A DNA stretch of 64,000 nucleotides from Anaerolineales bacterium (GCA_020850595.1 JADZEK010000147.1:149762-213761), one strand, 5' to 3'; shown: positions 42,544 to 51,891, numbered from the stretch's first letter. Program-made: numbers and translations. The notes: generated by a model not told the origin, from the sequence alone.

Positions 42544-43455
42544 ATGAGCAAGGTTGTCGCTTTCCTGCGCTTGTCGCGTCCGCACTTTCTGGGCGGCGGC
42601 CTGCTGTTGTATGCCCTGGGAGCGCTGATCGCCCGGTATCAGGGTTACGCGATTGACTTTGGACTGTACTGGCTGGGACAGGCCTTTGTCTCAGCGCTGC
42701 AACTCATGGTCCATTACCTGAACGAATACTGGGATGTGGAGACCGACCGGCTGAACCAGAACCGCACACCGTTCTCGGGCGGCAGCGGGCTGCTGGCCGA
42801 CGGCACGATCAGCCGTGAGACTGTGTTTACCGCGGCGGTGGCGTGCGTGGCGGTGGCGAGCGGCGCGGCCATCTGGCTCATCCTGGAGTATCGCGTCGGC
42901 CCAGCGGCCTGGGCGCTCATGGCGTTGACCTTTCTGGGCGCGTACAGCTACAGCAGCCCGCCCTTCAAGCTGATGAACACTGGGCTGGGCGAGGTGACCG
43001 CCTCGATTACCGTGGCGGGGTTGGTGCCGGCCATGGGCCACGTGCTGCAAGCCGGGCGGCCAAGCCTGCTGGTGGTGCTGGCCACCGCGCCGCTCGTGGT
43101 TTACCACTTCACTATGCTCCTGGCGTTCGAGTTTCCCGACTTCCTGGCGGACGAGGCGGCGGGCAAGACCACGCTGCTGGTGCGGCTGGGGCGGCGGCGC
43201 GGCGTGGCGCTGCACAACGCGGCGCTAGTGCTGGCCCTGGCGCTGGGGGTGTTGGTGAGCTTTGTCGGGCTGCCCGCGCAGGTGGCGCTGGCGGTCGTAA
43301 TCTCCTCGCCGCTGGCGCTGCTGCAAATCGTCAACTTTCGGCGGATGCAGCGCGGCGAGCCAGTGAGCTATCCGCGCCTGACACTGCTGGCGCTGCTGAT
43401 CTTCGCCCTGACTGCCTATTTCGCGGCTTTCAATTTCTGGGTGCTGGGGGGATGA
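42544..43455 (+). CDS. UbiA-family prenyltransferase (MenA-like)
   Basis: A 303-residue membrane enzyme with about eight helices. The two Asp-rich motifs are present: NEYWDVETD (about residues 60-68) and EFPDFLADEAAGKTTL (about 196-211). It attaches a prenyl chain to an aromatic or quinone precursor at the membrane; MenA (menaquinone) is most likely in style, but other UbiA reactions are possible. The prenyl donor would come from the polyprenyl synthase at 8698. Its stop overlaps the next start (ATGA). Confidence 0.85.
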   Translation: MSKVVAFLRLSRPHFLGGGLLLYALGALIARYQGYAIDFGLYWLGQAFVSALQLMVHYLNEYWDVETDRLNQNRTPFSGGSGLLADGTISRETVFTAAVACVAVASGAAIWLILEYRVGPAAWALMALTFLGAYSYSSPPFKLMNTGLGEVTASITVAGLVPAMGHVLQAGRPSLLVVLATAPLVVYHFTMLLAFEFPDFLADEAAGKTTLLVRLGRRRGVALHNAALVLALALGVLVSFVGLPAQVALAVVISSPLALLQIVNFRRMQRGEPVSYPRLTLLALLIFALTAYFAAFNFWVLGG

Positions 43456-44570
43456 GCGCCGCAGCCGAGACACCGGAGGGCGCGGCGCTGCCGGGCCGCG
43501 CCACGCCCAAGGCTACGGCGCAAGTCGCCGCGGCGACGGACACGGCCGGCTTCTATCGGCCCGGCTGGGACGGCTTGACGTGCGCCAGCCTCGGCCTGGG
43601 GACCTACCTGGGCGAGCCGGATGCTGACACCGACGCGCGCTATGGCGCGGCGCTGCGGCGGTATTGGCGGAACGGCGGCAATCTCGTTGATAGCGCTATC
43701 AACTATCGCTTCCAGCGCAGCGAGCGCGTGATCGGCGCGGCGCTGCGGGCGACGGTGGCCGCGGGCGAGGCCGCGCGCGAGGCGCTGATCGTCTGCACGA
43801 AGGGCGGATACCTGTCGTTTGACGGGGAGTGGCCCACCGACCCGAACGCCTGGGTGCGCAAGACGTTTATTGAGACCAAGATCGCGCAGCCGGATGAGAT
43901 CGTGGACGGTCACTGCCTGGCCCCAGGTTATCTGCGCCATCAGATCGCGCAGAGCCGCGCCAACCTGGGCGTGGCGTGTATTGACCTCTACTATCTGCAC
44001 AACCCGGAGGGCCAGCGGGCAGCGCTGGGCGATGCCGCCTTCCGCGAGCGGCTGCGCGAGGCGCTGGCGACGCTGGAGGTGGCCGTGGCGCAGGGACACA
44101 TCGCCGCCTATGGCCTGGCGACCTGGAACGGCTTCCGGGCCAAGCCCAGCGAGCCGGAATATCTGTCGGTGGAGGCGGTGCTGGAGGCGGCTCGCGACGT
44201 AGCCGGGGACCGCCACCACCTGCGAGTTATTCAGCTGCCGCTGAATTTTCAGATGCTGGAGGCGGTGGGCCGCGCCAACCAACCGGGCGAGCGCAGCCTG
44301 CTGGAGGCGGCTGCTGAGCACGGCGTGAGTGTGCTGGCCTCGGCCCCGCTGCTGCAAGCGCGCGTGCTGGGGCGGCTGCCGGCCAGCCGGCAGAGCCGCT
44401 TTGCGCCGGGGATCACGGATGCTCAGCGCGCCCTGCAATTTGTGCGTTCGCTGCCCGGTGTGACGGCCGCGCTGGCGGGCATGGCCCGCCCCGACCATGT
44501 GGACGAGAACCTGGCCCTGCGCCGCTACCCGCCGCTGACGGCCGAGGAAGTGAAGATGTTTTTCGGTTGA
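43452..44570 (+). CDS. Aldo/keto reductase
   Basis: A 372-residue NADPH-linked AKR-type TIM barrel. GLGTYLGEPD opens the barrel; DSAINYRFQRSERVIG (about residues 77-92) carries the catalytic Asp and Tyr, and CTKGGY the Lys; IDLYYLHNPE and the C-terminal SLPGVTAALAGM complete the fold. It is somewhat longer than typical, with a 35-residue N-terminal extension. It starts at the ATG at 43452, overlapping the UbiA gene, and ends before a hairpin at 44588-44619. Substrate unknown. Confidence 0.85.
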   Translation: MSAAAETPEGAALPGRATPKATAQVAAATDTAGFYRPGWDGLTCASLGLGTYLGEPDADTDARYGAALRRYWRNGGNLVDSAINYRFQRSERVIGAALRATVAAGEAAREALIVCTKGGYLSFDGEWPTDPNAWVRKTFIETKIAQPDEIVDGHCLAPGYLRHQIAQSRANLGVACIDLYYLHNPEGQRAALGDAAFRERLREALATLEVAVAQGHIAAYGLATWNGFRAKPSEPEYLSVEAVLEAARDVAGDRHHLRVIQLPLNFQMLEAVGRANQPGERSLLEAAAEHGVSVLASAPLLQARVLGRLPASRQSRFAPGITDAQRALQFVRSLPGVTAALAGMARPDHVDENLALRRYPPLTAEEVKMFFG

Positions 44571-44587
44571 GGCGCACGACGCGCCAC

Positions 44588-44619
44588 CGTCAGCGCCACA
44601 AGGCAGCGCGGCGCTGACG
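44588..44619 (+). other. Hairpin after the aldo/keto reductase gene
   Basis: A perfect 10-bp inverted repeat (44588-44597 with 44610-44619) and a 12-base loop, without a T-run. It could end or stabilise the upstream message. Confidence 0.45.
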
Positions 44620-44653
44620 TGCCCAACCAGCGCCGGACAGACGGAACCGCCCC

Positions 44654-44659
44654 TATAAT
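44654..44659 (+). promoter_or_regulatory. Consensus -10 box abutting the moeA start
   Basis: TATAAT, six bases before the ATG at 44666. There is no ribosome-binding site between, so the message is probably leaderless. No convincing -35. Confidence 0.55.
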
Positions 44660-44665
44660 TGAGCC

Positions 44666-45922
44666 ATGCCCGAATTCTTCACCGTGCTCTCGCCGGCCGA
44701 GGCGCTGGCGAAACTGTGGCAGCACCTGCCCGCCCGCCCAACTGCCGCGCCCGAGATGACACCGGCGGCGGATGCGCTAGGCCGGGTGACCGGCGCGCCG
44801 GTGCTCGCGCCTGAGCCGCTGCCGGCGTTTGAGCGCTCGGCTATGGATGGCTACGCGGTGCGGGCGGCAGACACATATGGCGCCAGTCCCAACTTGCCCG
44901 CCTATCTCAGCCTCATCGGTGAGTGCCCCATGGGCCGCGCGCCGGCGTTCACGCTCGGCCCGGCACAGGCGGCGCTCATCCACACCGGCGGCATGCTGCC
45001 CGCGGGCGCTGACGCGGTGGTGATGCTGGAAGTGACGCAGACCTCCCGCCCGCGTGAGATCGAGGTGCTGCGGCCGGTTGCGCCCGGCGAAAACGTCATC
45101 CACCGCGGAGACGACATCGCGGCCGGAGCACCCATGCTGCCCGCAGGTCATTGGCTGCGCCCGCAGGACATCGGCGGGCTGACGGCGCTGGGGCTGACCA
45201 GTGTGCCGGTGGCGCGTCGCCCGCGCGTGGCCCTACTGGCTACGGGCGACGAGATCGTGCCGCCGGAGGCTAAGCCCGCCCTGGGCCAGGTGCGCGATGT
45301 GAACTCATACACGCTGGCCAGCCTGGTGCGCCAGGCCGGCGGCGACCCAGTGGGGCGCGGCATCGTCGGCGATGACTTTGCCGCGCTGGCTGCGGCGGCT
45401 GAGGCGGCGCTGGCCGGGGCTGATGCGCTGATCCTCTCGGCGGGCAGTTCGGTGAGTATGCGCGACATGACCGCCGCGGTGATGGATGGTTTGGGCAAAC
45501 CGGGCATCCTGGTGCATGGGGTGGCGGTGAAACCCGGCAAGCCGACAATTCTGGCGGTGGCGGCGGGCAAGCCGATTTTTGGTTTGCCGGGCAACCCCGT
45601 GTCGGCGCTGGTGGTGGCGGACCTGTTTGTCACGCCCACGCTGTACCGACTGCAAGGCTGCGCCGCGCCGCCGCCGCGCCGCAGCGTGCGCGCGCGGTTG
45701 ACGCACAACGTGGCCTCGGCCGCGGGCCGGGTGGACTACGTTCCAGCACGAATAGACTACAATTCAGACCGAACTGGGCCGGAAACATTGCCGAGGGCTG
45801 AGCCGGTGTTTGGCAAGTCGAATCAGATCTTCACGCTGGTGGGGGCCGACGGGATGCTGGTCGTGCCAATGGATGTAACCGGCCTGAGCGCCGGTGCGGT
45901 GGTAGAGGTTCGCTTATTCTGA
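44666..45922 (+). CDS. moeA: Molybdopterin molybdenumtransferase MoeA
   Basis: A 418-residue protein that inserts molybdate into adenylated molybdopterin. Domains: N-terminal region with FERSAMDGYAVRA (about residues 55-67), beta-barrel with HRGDDIAAG (about 148-156), the central MPT-binding domain with LLATGDEIVPP (about 190-200), DVNSYTL and SAGSSVSMRD (about 259-268), and a C-terminal barrel. Normal length. It is the first of two MoeA-type genes in the window, separated by a zinc-ribbon protein. The start follows a TATAAT box by six bases. Confidence 0.93.
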   Translation: MPEFFTVLSPAEALAKLWQHLPARPTAAPEMTPAADALGRVTGAPVLAPEPLPAFERSAMDGYAVRAADTYGASPNLPAYLSLIGECPMGRAPAFTLGPAQAALIHTGGMLPAGADAVVMLEVTQTSRPREIEVLRPVAPGENVIHRGDDIAAGAPMLPAGHWLRPQDIGGLTALGLTSVPVARRPRVALLATGDEIVPPEAKPALGQVRDVNSYTLASLVRQAGGDPVGRGIVGDDFAALAAAAEAALAGADALILSAGSSVSMRDMTAAVMDGLGKPGILVHGVAVKPGKPTILAVAAGKPIFGLPGNPVSALVVADLFVTPTLYRLQGCAAPPPRRSVRARLTHNVASAAGRVDYVPARIDYNSDRTGPETLPRAEPVFGKSNQIFTLVGADGMLVVPMDVTGLSAGAVVEVRLF

Positions 45923-45932
45923 GGAGGCCAGG

Positions 45933-47444
45933 ATGCCCAAACTACAAGTCTTGGCGTGCCCGTCGTGCGGCGCGTCCTTGAGCATTGAGCAAGGCGCGGC
46001 GACTGCGCAGTGCGCGTTTTGCGGCAACACCTCGGTTGTGCCGCAAGAGCTGCGCGGGCCGGCCGCCCCGAGCAGGGCCAGCACGCCCAACCTGAGCGGG
46101 CAGAAGGCGGTGTACCTGGGCGGCGTGCCGTGGATGGACCAGCTCCCGCGCCTGCGCGAGATGGGCGACCTGGTGCGCGCCGGAAACTATGACGGCGCGG
46201 TGCGGCTCTACCAGGAGTTGTTCGGCGGCCCTGAGACCGCGGCGCGCGCGGCGGTCCAGATGCTGGCTAGCGGCCAGCCGGTGAACATCAACCAGTTCAG
46301 CGCGCTGCGCAGCGGGTCGAGCGGCGACACGGGGCTGTTTCGGTTCGACCAGGCCGGCATGCCGCAGGTGCAGATCCAGGCCATGGGCACGGGCAACCCG
46401 TTTGGAAATGCTATGGGCAGCCCGATGATGGCGGGCGGCAGCCTGTACCCCGCGCCGGTCGTTGACACGCGGCCCGCGCGCCAGGCCGGCGGCTGCATCG
46501 CCATGATCGTGGTGATCTCCGTCGTCGGGTCGCTGCTCATCGCGGGGCTGGCCGTTTTCGCCGGCTTCTTGCCTTTCCTCAACTTGAAGGACCTGGGCCT
46601 GGGCGATGTCGGAGAGAAGATCGCCGAGGTGACCAACCAATACCCGCGCGAAGTGCTAAGCATCGGCGGCGAGGGCACGGGGCGCGGGCGCTTCACGGAC
46701 GCGCGCCATGTGGGCGTGGATGGTGAGGGCAACATTTACGCGGCGGACTACGGCGGCGGGCGCGTACAGGTTTTCGACGCCAGCGGCGAGTTTGTCACGC
46801 AGTGGACGATCGAAGGCGACAGTGTGTACCTGACGGGTATGGCCGTGGCCGAGGACGGCTCGCTGTATCTGGTCTACGGCAGTGACCTGTACCATTTGGA
46901 CGGCCAGACGGGCGAGACGATTGAGCAGTTGGATTGGGACGAAGGCTGGGGGTTTGAGGACGCCGTGGCGCTACCAGGCGGCGGCGTGGCGGCCACTTGG
47001 TACAAGAACCGCGACGATCTGGTGATCTTCGACGCCGACGGTCAGGTCGTGGCCGACGTGCAGGAAGCTATCAGCAGCATCACCGGCAAATCGGCAGTGA
47101 CCATGAAGCTGGCCCTCGACAACGCCGGCAACCTGCTGGTGCTCAACACGGACAGCGAGATGGTGTTCAAGTTCAGCCCAGACGGCGAGTACCTGAACAG
47201 CTTCGGGGGTGACGGCGACGGGCAAGGGCAGTTCCGGGCGGCGGGCGACATCGTGGTGGACAACACCGGCCTGATCTACGTCAGCGACATCAACGGCGTG
47301 CAAGTGTTTGACGACACCGGCCGCTATGTCTCGAAGTTCGACCCGCCGTTCTATGCTTACGGGCTGGCGGTGGACGAGGACAACTTCCTGTACATCGCGG
47401 GGAACAACCACATCACCAAGTATGTACTCGCCCCGAACGAATAG
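45933..47444 (+). CDS. Zinc-ribbon, membrane-anchored NHL beta-propeller protein
   Basis: A 503-residue protein. The N-terminus is a cytoplasmic zinc ribbon (C9-P-S-C12 and C27-A-F-C30), followed by a helical stretch, one membrane helix (about residues 186-215), and an outward NHL-type propeller of about 280 residues with repeated GRFTDARHVGVDGEGNIYAA and GQFRAAGDIVVDNTGLIYVS blades. Propellers of this type bind ligands or partner proteins. GAGGAGG precedes the ATG, ten bases after moeA; it ends six bases before the second MoeA gene. Its link with molybdenum cofactor is only positional. Confidence 0.75.
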   Translation: MPKLQVLACPSCGASLSIEQGAATAQCAFCGNTSVVPQELRGPAAPSRASTPNLSGQKAVYLGGVPWMDQLPRLREMGDLVRAGNYDGAVRLYQELFGGPETAARAAVQMLASGQPVNINQFSALRSGSSGDTGLFRFDQAGMPQVQIQAMGTGNPFGNAMGSPMMAGGSLYPAPVVDTRPARQAGGCIAMIVVISVVGSLLIAGLAVFAGFLPFLNLKDLGLGDVGEKIAEVTNQYPREVLSIGGEGTGRGRFTDARHVGVDGEGNIYAADYGGGRVQVFDASGEFVTQWTIEGDSVYLTGMAVAEDGSLYLVYGSDLYHLDGQTGETIEQLDWDEGWGFEDAVALPGGGVAATWYKNRDDLVIFDADGQVVADVQEAISSITGKSAVTMKLALDNAGNLLVLNTDSEMVFKFSPDGEYLNSFGGDGDGQGQFRAAGDIVVDNTGLIYVSDINGVQVFDDTGRYVSKFDPPFYAYGLAVDEDNFLYIAGNNHITKYVLAPNE

Positions 47445-47450
47445 CAGGGC

Positions 47451-49415
47451 ATGACTGAGCGGCGCATTTATCTGGAGGACATCCCGCTGACCGAGGCCCA
47501 GCGGCGGCTGGCGGCGGCTTTACAGGCGGCCGGCCGCTGGGAACCGCTGGGTGTCGAGACAGTGCCACTCGACCAGGCGCGGGGCCGGGTGACCGCCGGG
47601 CCGGTCTGGGCAGCGCTTTCCGCGCCGCATTACCACGCCGCCGCGATGGACGGGTATGCGGTGGCGGCGGCGGCGACGGCCGGCGCTAGCGAGCGCACGC
47701 CGGTGCGCTTGGCAGTCAGCGGCGACGGCCCGGCCCGCTATGTGGACACCGGCGACCCACTACCCGCCTGGGCCGACGCGGTGGCCCCGGTGGAAGTGGC
47801 GCAGACCAGCGGGCCGAGCGCGCAGCCCGAGGCCATTGAGCTGCAAGCGGCGCTGGCCCCCTGGGCGCATGTGCGCGCCATCGGCGAAGACATGGTGGCC
47901 ACGGAGCTGGTGCTGCCCGCAAACACCCGGCTGCGCCCGGTGGACCTGGGCGCGCTGGCCGGCAGCGGTCACGCTACGGTCAGCGTGTGGCGACGGCCAC
48001 GCGTGGCCGTCATCCCGACCGGCACCGAACTGGTGCAGGTGGGCCGGCCGCTCAAACCGGGCGACATCATCGAATACAACTCGCTGGTGCTGGCGGCGCA
48101 GGTCGAACAATGGGGCGGCGTGGCGACCCGCTGGCCGATTGTGCCCGACGACCTGGCGCAGATCGTGGCGGCGGTGCGCGCCGCGGCAACCGAGCACGAC
48201 CTGGTGTTGTTGAACGCCGGCTCGTCGGCCGGGTCGGAGGATTACTCGGCCAGGGCGGTGGAACAGGTGGGCACACTGCTGGTGCACGGCGTGGCGGTGC
48301 GGCCAGGCCATCCGGTGATCATCGGCATGACGGCGGGCCAAGCCGGCGTGCCCATCATCGGCGTGCCTGGCTACCCGGTCAGCGCGGCACTCACGGCTGA
48401 AATTTTCGTCGAGCCGCTGCTGGCGCGCTGGCAGGGGCAGCCCGCCGCCGCGCCGCCCACGCTGCCGGCCACGCTGACGCGCAAGGTGCTCTCGCCGCTG
48501 GGCGACGACGAATACCTACGCGTCACGGTCGGCCGGGTGGGTGAGCGCGTCGTCGCCACGCCGTTGTCACGGGGGGCCGGCGTGATTACCAGCTTGGTGC
48601 GCGCCGACGGGCTGGTCATCATCCCGCGCCACCACGAGGGCTATGACGCGGGCGCGACGGTGAATGTGCGGCTGTACCGCCCACTAGAGACCATCGAGCG
48701 CACCCTGGTAGTCATAGGCTCGCACGACCTCACGCTCGACCTGTTGGCGCAGCGGCTGGCGGAGTACAGCGGGGAGGGCGGGCCGGTGCGGTTGGCTTCG
48801 GCCAATGTGGGCAGCCAGGGCGGGCTGATCGCGCTGCGGCGCGGCGAGGCGCACCTGGCGGGCAGCCACCTGCTCGACCCAGAGACCGGGCAGTACAACC
48901 TCCCTGCCATCCGCCGCTACCTGCCGGAGACGCCGGTGGTGGTGGTGGCGCTCGTGGGCCGAGAGCAGGGCCTGATGGTGCCGGCGGGCAACCCCCAGGG
49001 GCTGCGCACACTGGCGGACCTGGGCCGCCCAGAAGTGCGTTTTGTCAATCGGCAGCGCGGCGCAGGCACACGGGTGCTGCTGGATTTCGAGCTGGGCAAG
49101 ATCGGCCTGCCCGCGAGCGACATCCCGGGCTACGCGCGCGAGGAGTACACCCACCTGGGCGTCGCGGCCGCGATTGCCTCCGGCACGGCCAGCGCCGGGC
49201 TGGGCATCGCCGCGGCGGCGCAGGCCTTGGGGCTGGACTTTGTGCCGCTGTTCAAGGAGCAATATCAGTTGGTGATCCCGCAGGTGTACGCCGACAGCCC
49301 CCTGCTCCGCCCGCTGCGCGCGGCGCTACTCGACCGGACCTTCCAGGCCGAGGTGGCCGCACTGCCGGGCTACGAGGTGAGCGGTATGGGGACGATAGTC
49401 GCTGAGGTGCCGTAA
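47451..49415 (+). CDS. MoeA fused to a periplasmic-binding-like domain
   Basis: A 654-residue fusion. Residues 1 to about 410 are a full MoeA (AAMDGYAV about 65-72; VAVIPTGTELV about 184-194; LNAGSSAGSED about 254-264). Residues about 420-650 form a PBP-like/LysR-substrate-type domain (ANVGSQGGLIALRRGEAHLAG, RFVNRQRGAGTRVLLD, GVAAAIASGTASAGLG). This architecture is known mainly from archaea and some bacteria; the added domain may sense molybdate or tungstate or the cofactor. No signal peptide, so the fusion is cytoplasmic. The stop overlaps the methyltransferase start by one base. Confidence 0.9.
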   Translation: MTERRIYLEDIPLTEAQRRLAAALQAAGRWEPLGVETVPLDQARGRVTAGPVWAALSAPHYHAAAMDGYAVAAAATAGASERTPVRLAVSGDGPARYVDTGDPLPAWADAVAPVEVAQTSGPSAQPEAIELQAALAPWAHVRAIGEDMVATELVLPANTRLRPVDLGALAGSGHATVSVWRRPRVAVIPTGTELVQVGRPLKPGDIIEYNSLVLAAQVEQWGGVATRWPIVPDDLAQIVAAVRAAATEHDLVLLNAGSSAGSEDYSARAVEQVGTLLVHGVAVRPGHPVIIGMTAGQAGVPIIGVPGYPVSAALTAEIFVEPLLARWQGQPAAAPPTLPATLTRKVLSPLGDDEYLRVTVGRVGERVVATPLSRGAGVITSLVRADGLVIIPRHHEGYDAGATVNVRLYRPLETIERTLVVIGSHDLTLDLLAQRLAEYSGEGGPVRLASANVGSQGGLIALRRGEAHLAGSHLLDPETGQYNLPAIRRYLPETPVVVVALVGREQGLMVPAGNPQGLRTLADLGRPEVRFVNRQRGAGTRVLLDFELGKIGLPASDIPGYAREEYTHLGVAAAIASGTASAGLGIAAAAQALGLDFVPLFKEQYQLVIPQVYADSPLLRPLRAALLDRTFQAEVAALPGYEVSGMGTIVAEVP

Positions 49416-50197
49416 TGACGAGTGTGCCGTTTGACCGGGCCGTGAGCTACTACGACCGCACGCGCGATCTGCCGGATGAGATTGCCCGCGCCGGCATTCA
49501 AGCCATGCTCGACCAATTGCAGGCGCATCGCTACGCCCATATCCTGGAGGTGGGCGCGGGCACCGGCCGCATCAGCATCCCGTTGTTGGAGCGCGGCGCA
49601 CAACTCGTCGGCGTGGATCTGTCGCAGGCGATGCTGGGCCGCTTGCGCGAGAAATACGGCGCCGCCCGAGTGGCGCAGGCCGATGCGGTAGACCTGCCTT
49701 TCCCGAGCCGGTACTTTGACGGCCTGCTGACGGTGCACCTGCTGCACCTGGTCGGCGGCTGGCGACTGGCGTTGCGTGAGTTCGCGCGGGTGCTCAAGCC
49801 GGGCGGCGTGTATGTGAACAGTTGGAACTGGCACGCACCGAGCGACGTGGACGCGCGCGTGCGCGATTATTGGCGCGGACGCGTGGAGGCGCATGGCGGC
49901 GAGTGGCGGCGGCCGGGAATTCAGGAGCGCGAGGAGCTGCTGGCGGAGGTGCGGGATATGGGCGCGGCGGTGGAGGAGCTGAGCGTGGTACGCTTCTTCC
50001 CGCAGGTGACGGCGAGCGAGGTGATCGAGGGCATCGCCGAGCGCCTCTTCTCAGACACCTGGAACGTGCCCGACGACATCTTGGCCGCCTCGGTGCGCGA
50101 GCTGCGCGAGTGGGCGAAGGCGACGCTGGGCGATCTGAACCGGCCGCAACTGGTCGAGCGCCGCTTCCTGCTCGACGTGGTGCGATTCAGGCCATAG
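49415..50197 (+). CDS. SAM-dependent class I methyltransferase
   Basis: A 260-residue methyltransferase with the AdoMet motif EVGAGTGRISIPLL (about residues 45-58), GVDLSQAML (about 67-75), ADAVDLPFPSRYFDGLLTVHLLHLV (about 90-114) and LREFARVLKPGGVYVNSWNW (about 120-139). The C-terminal half is helical, as in UbiE- or methyltransferase-11-type enzymes. The start overlaps the MoeA-PBP stop by one base. Substrate unknown. It ends shortly before a strong terminator. Confidence 0.85.
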   Translation: MTSVPFDRAVSYYDRTRDLPDEIARAGIQAMLDQLQAHRYAHILEVGAGTGRISIPLLERGAQLVGVDLSQAMLGRLREKYGAARVAQADAVDLPFPSRYFDGLLTVHLLHLVGGWRLALREFARVLKPGGVYVNSWNWHAPSDVDARVRDYWRGRVEAHGGEWRRPGIQEREELLAEVRDMGAAVEELSVVRFFPQVTASEVIEGIAERLFSDTWNVPDDILAASVRELREWAKATLGDLNRPQLVERRFLLDVVRFRP

Positions 50198-50226
50198 GCT
50201 GGAACGGGCAACCCAAACGATTCGGC

Positions 50227-50258
50227 GCGCCGGTCAGACACACTGACCGGCGCTTTTT
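50227..50258 (+). terminator. Rho-independent terminator after the methyltransferase
   Basis: A perfect 11-bp stem (50227-50237 with 50243-50253), 5-base loop and five T residues, 30 bases after the stop. It ends the moeA-to-methyltransferase run. Confidence 0.93.
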
Positions 50259-50317
50259 CGGGCGGGCAGGTGGCGACCGGCGGGGCGGCGAGGGCTGACG
50301 GCAGCGGGGAGCGAGCG

Positions 50318-50638
50318 CTAGTAGCGCTTGAGGTTGGGGTCTACCTGGAGCGCCCAGGCGTCAATGCCGCCGCGCAGGTTGTAAACGCGCAGGAAGCCCA
50401 GGCGGTGGAGATAGCGGGCGGCCTGGGCGCTGCGGACGCCGACATGGCATTGCAGGACGATCTCAGCTTGCGGGTCAAGCTCTTTGGCCCAGACGGCGAT
50501 CAGCATCAGCGGTTTGTGTTGGGCGCCGGCGATGCGGCAAAAGGCGAACTCGTCGGCGTCGCGGACATCAATCAGGAGCGGTGGGTTGGGGCCGGTGAGC
50601 CGGGCGGCCAGCTCGTGGACCGATATTTGGGGCAGCAA
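50318..50638 (-). CDS. Single-domain rhodanese
   Basis: A 106-residue sulfurtransferase domain with the active-site loop QCHVGVRSA (catalytic Cys64) and LLIDVRDADEF (about residues 21-31). The start is a TTG at 50638, four bases after the protease stop, with GAGG upstream; an ATG in the same place is in the wrong frame. It moves sulfane sulfur in the cytoplasm. It is co-transcribed with the site-2-type protease and follows it. Confidence 0.85.
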   Translation of the reverse strand: MLPQISVHELAARLTGPNPPLLIDVRDADEFAFCRIAGAQHKPLMLIAVWAKELDPQAEIVLQCHVGVRSAQAARYLHRLGFLRVYNLRGGIDAWALQVDPNLKRY

Positions 50639-50642
50639 CCCA

Positions 50643-51857
50643 TTACCTCGTGAAGGTGGTGAGCGGCACGGGCATGAAGATGAGCACGAAGACCGCCAAC
50701 GTCAGGAGGGCCAACAGCTTTCGGCCGGGGTCGAGCGTGGTGATCTGGTCGAGCGGCTCGGCGTAGACGCGGCCGACCAGGAAGTAGATCAAGGCGGCGT
50801 AGACCCACCAGGTGATGGATAGGAAGCCGAGGGCGATGAGGATGACCAAGATCACGGGCTGCACCTGACGCATGCGCTTGCCGATCAGCACAAACAGGGC
50901 ATGGCCGCCGTCGAGCTGACCGGCGGGAATGAGGTTGAGGCTGGTTACCAGCAGCCCGGCCCAGCCCGCCCAGGCGACCTGATTGAGCTGTACATCCAGC
51001 CCGCCAAACGGCGGCGGGTAGGCCAGCAGGTAGTAACGGAGCATGTAGAGCAGCGGCGGCAGGCCGCCAAAGCCGGCCGGTTCGGGCAGCAGCCGCCCAT
51101 AGGCCAGGTATTTCAAGATGACGTAGAGGAGGGAGTTGCCTTCCATGGAGAGGCTCAGGCCCGCCGGCAAGGTCGCCGGGATGCGCGACACGGGCGAGGT
51201 GAGCAGGCCGTAGAACAACACGGGCAGGCAGACGACCAACCCGGCCAATGGTCCCGCGACGCCGATATCGAGCAGCACGCGCCGATTGGTCGGCGGCGCT
51301 TTAAGTTGGATGAAAGCGCCCATGGTGCCGAGCAGGCTGGGAAAGGGGATGAAATAGGGGAGGGTGACGGCGACTTTGTGATAGCGCGCGGCGAAGTAGT
51401 GGCCGAACTCATGGGCCAGCAAGATGCCCAGGAGCGCGGCGGCAAAGGGCCAGCCGGAGAGCAGCAGGCCGACCCAGCCGACGAACGAGTTGGGCAGATC
51501 GGATTGCAGGCCGTAGGTGCCGCCGACGAGCAGCACGCTCAGGACGGTGAGCAGGAACATGACCAGGTTGATCAGGGGGTTGCTCGGGCGGGGATTGAGC
51601 GTGCCGCGCAGCGCCAGCACGGCGTGACGGTCGCCGTCCGGCCGGAAGAGGGGCGTAAAGCCTGCCGCGCGGAAGAGCCGGGCGGCCAGGGTGTAGGCGG
51701 GGATAGAGTCTTGGGTCAGCCGACCACGAAAGCGCACGGCGTAGTCTGACCCCTCACCGACGGTGGTGTCATCCACCTGCATGAACTGCTGCACGGCGGC
51801 GCGCAGCCGGTTTACGTCGTCTTCATCTACCAACGCCGGATTGCGAATAGGCAGCAT
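50643..51857 (-). CDS. M50 (site-2-type) membrane metalloprotease
   Basis: A 404-residue membrane protein with an N-terminal soluble domain (residues 1-95), a zinc-protease helix LLAHEFGHYFAARYH (HEFGH at 149-153), and a later LNLIPAGQLDGGHALF stretch that supplies the Asp ligand. About seven membrane helices. Family members cleave substrates inside the membrane, often anti-sigma factors. GGAG precedes the ATG and a TATAAT box lies at 51892-51897. The rhodanese gene follows four bases later. Confidence 0.9.
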   Translation of the reverse strand: MLPIRNPALVDEDDVNRLRAAVQQFMQVDDTTVGEGSDYAVRFRGRLTQDSIPAYTLAARLFRAAGFTPLFRPDGDRHAVLALRGTLNPRPSNPLINLVMFLLTVLSVLLVGGTYGLQSDLPNSFVGWVGLLLSGWPFAAALLGILLAHEFGHYFAARYHKVAVTLPYFIPFPSLLGTMGAFIQLKAPPTNRRVLLDIGVAGPLAGLVVCLPVLFYGLLTSPVSRIPATLPAGLSLSMEGNSLLYVILKYLAYGRLLPEPAGFGGLPPLLYMLRYYLLAYPPPFGGLDVQLNQVAWAGWAGLLVTSLNLIPAGQLDGGHALFVLIGKRMRQVQPVILVILIALGFLSITWWVYAALIYFLVGRVYAEPLDQITTLDPGRKLLALLTLAVFVLIFMPVPLTTFTR

Positions 51858-51891
51858 GGCAACTCCACAAGCCGAATGGTTTCCTCCCGGT

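Noticed and set aside
44666..49415. Recent tandem duplication of moeA
   Set aside because: The two proteins differ in length, architecture and most residues, and an unrelated gene lies between, so they are old paralogues or separately acquired.
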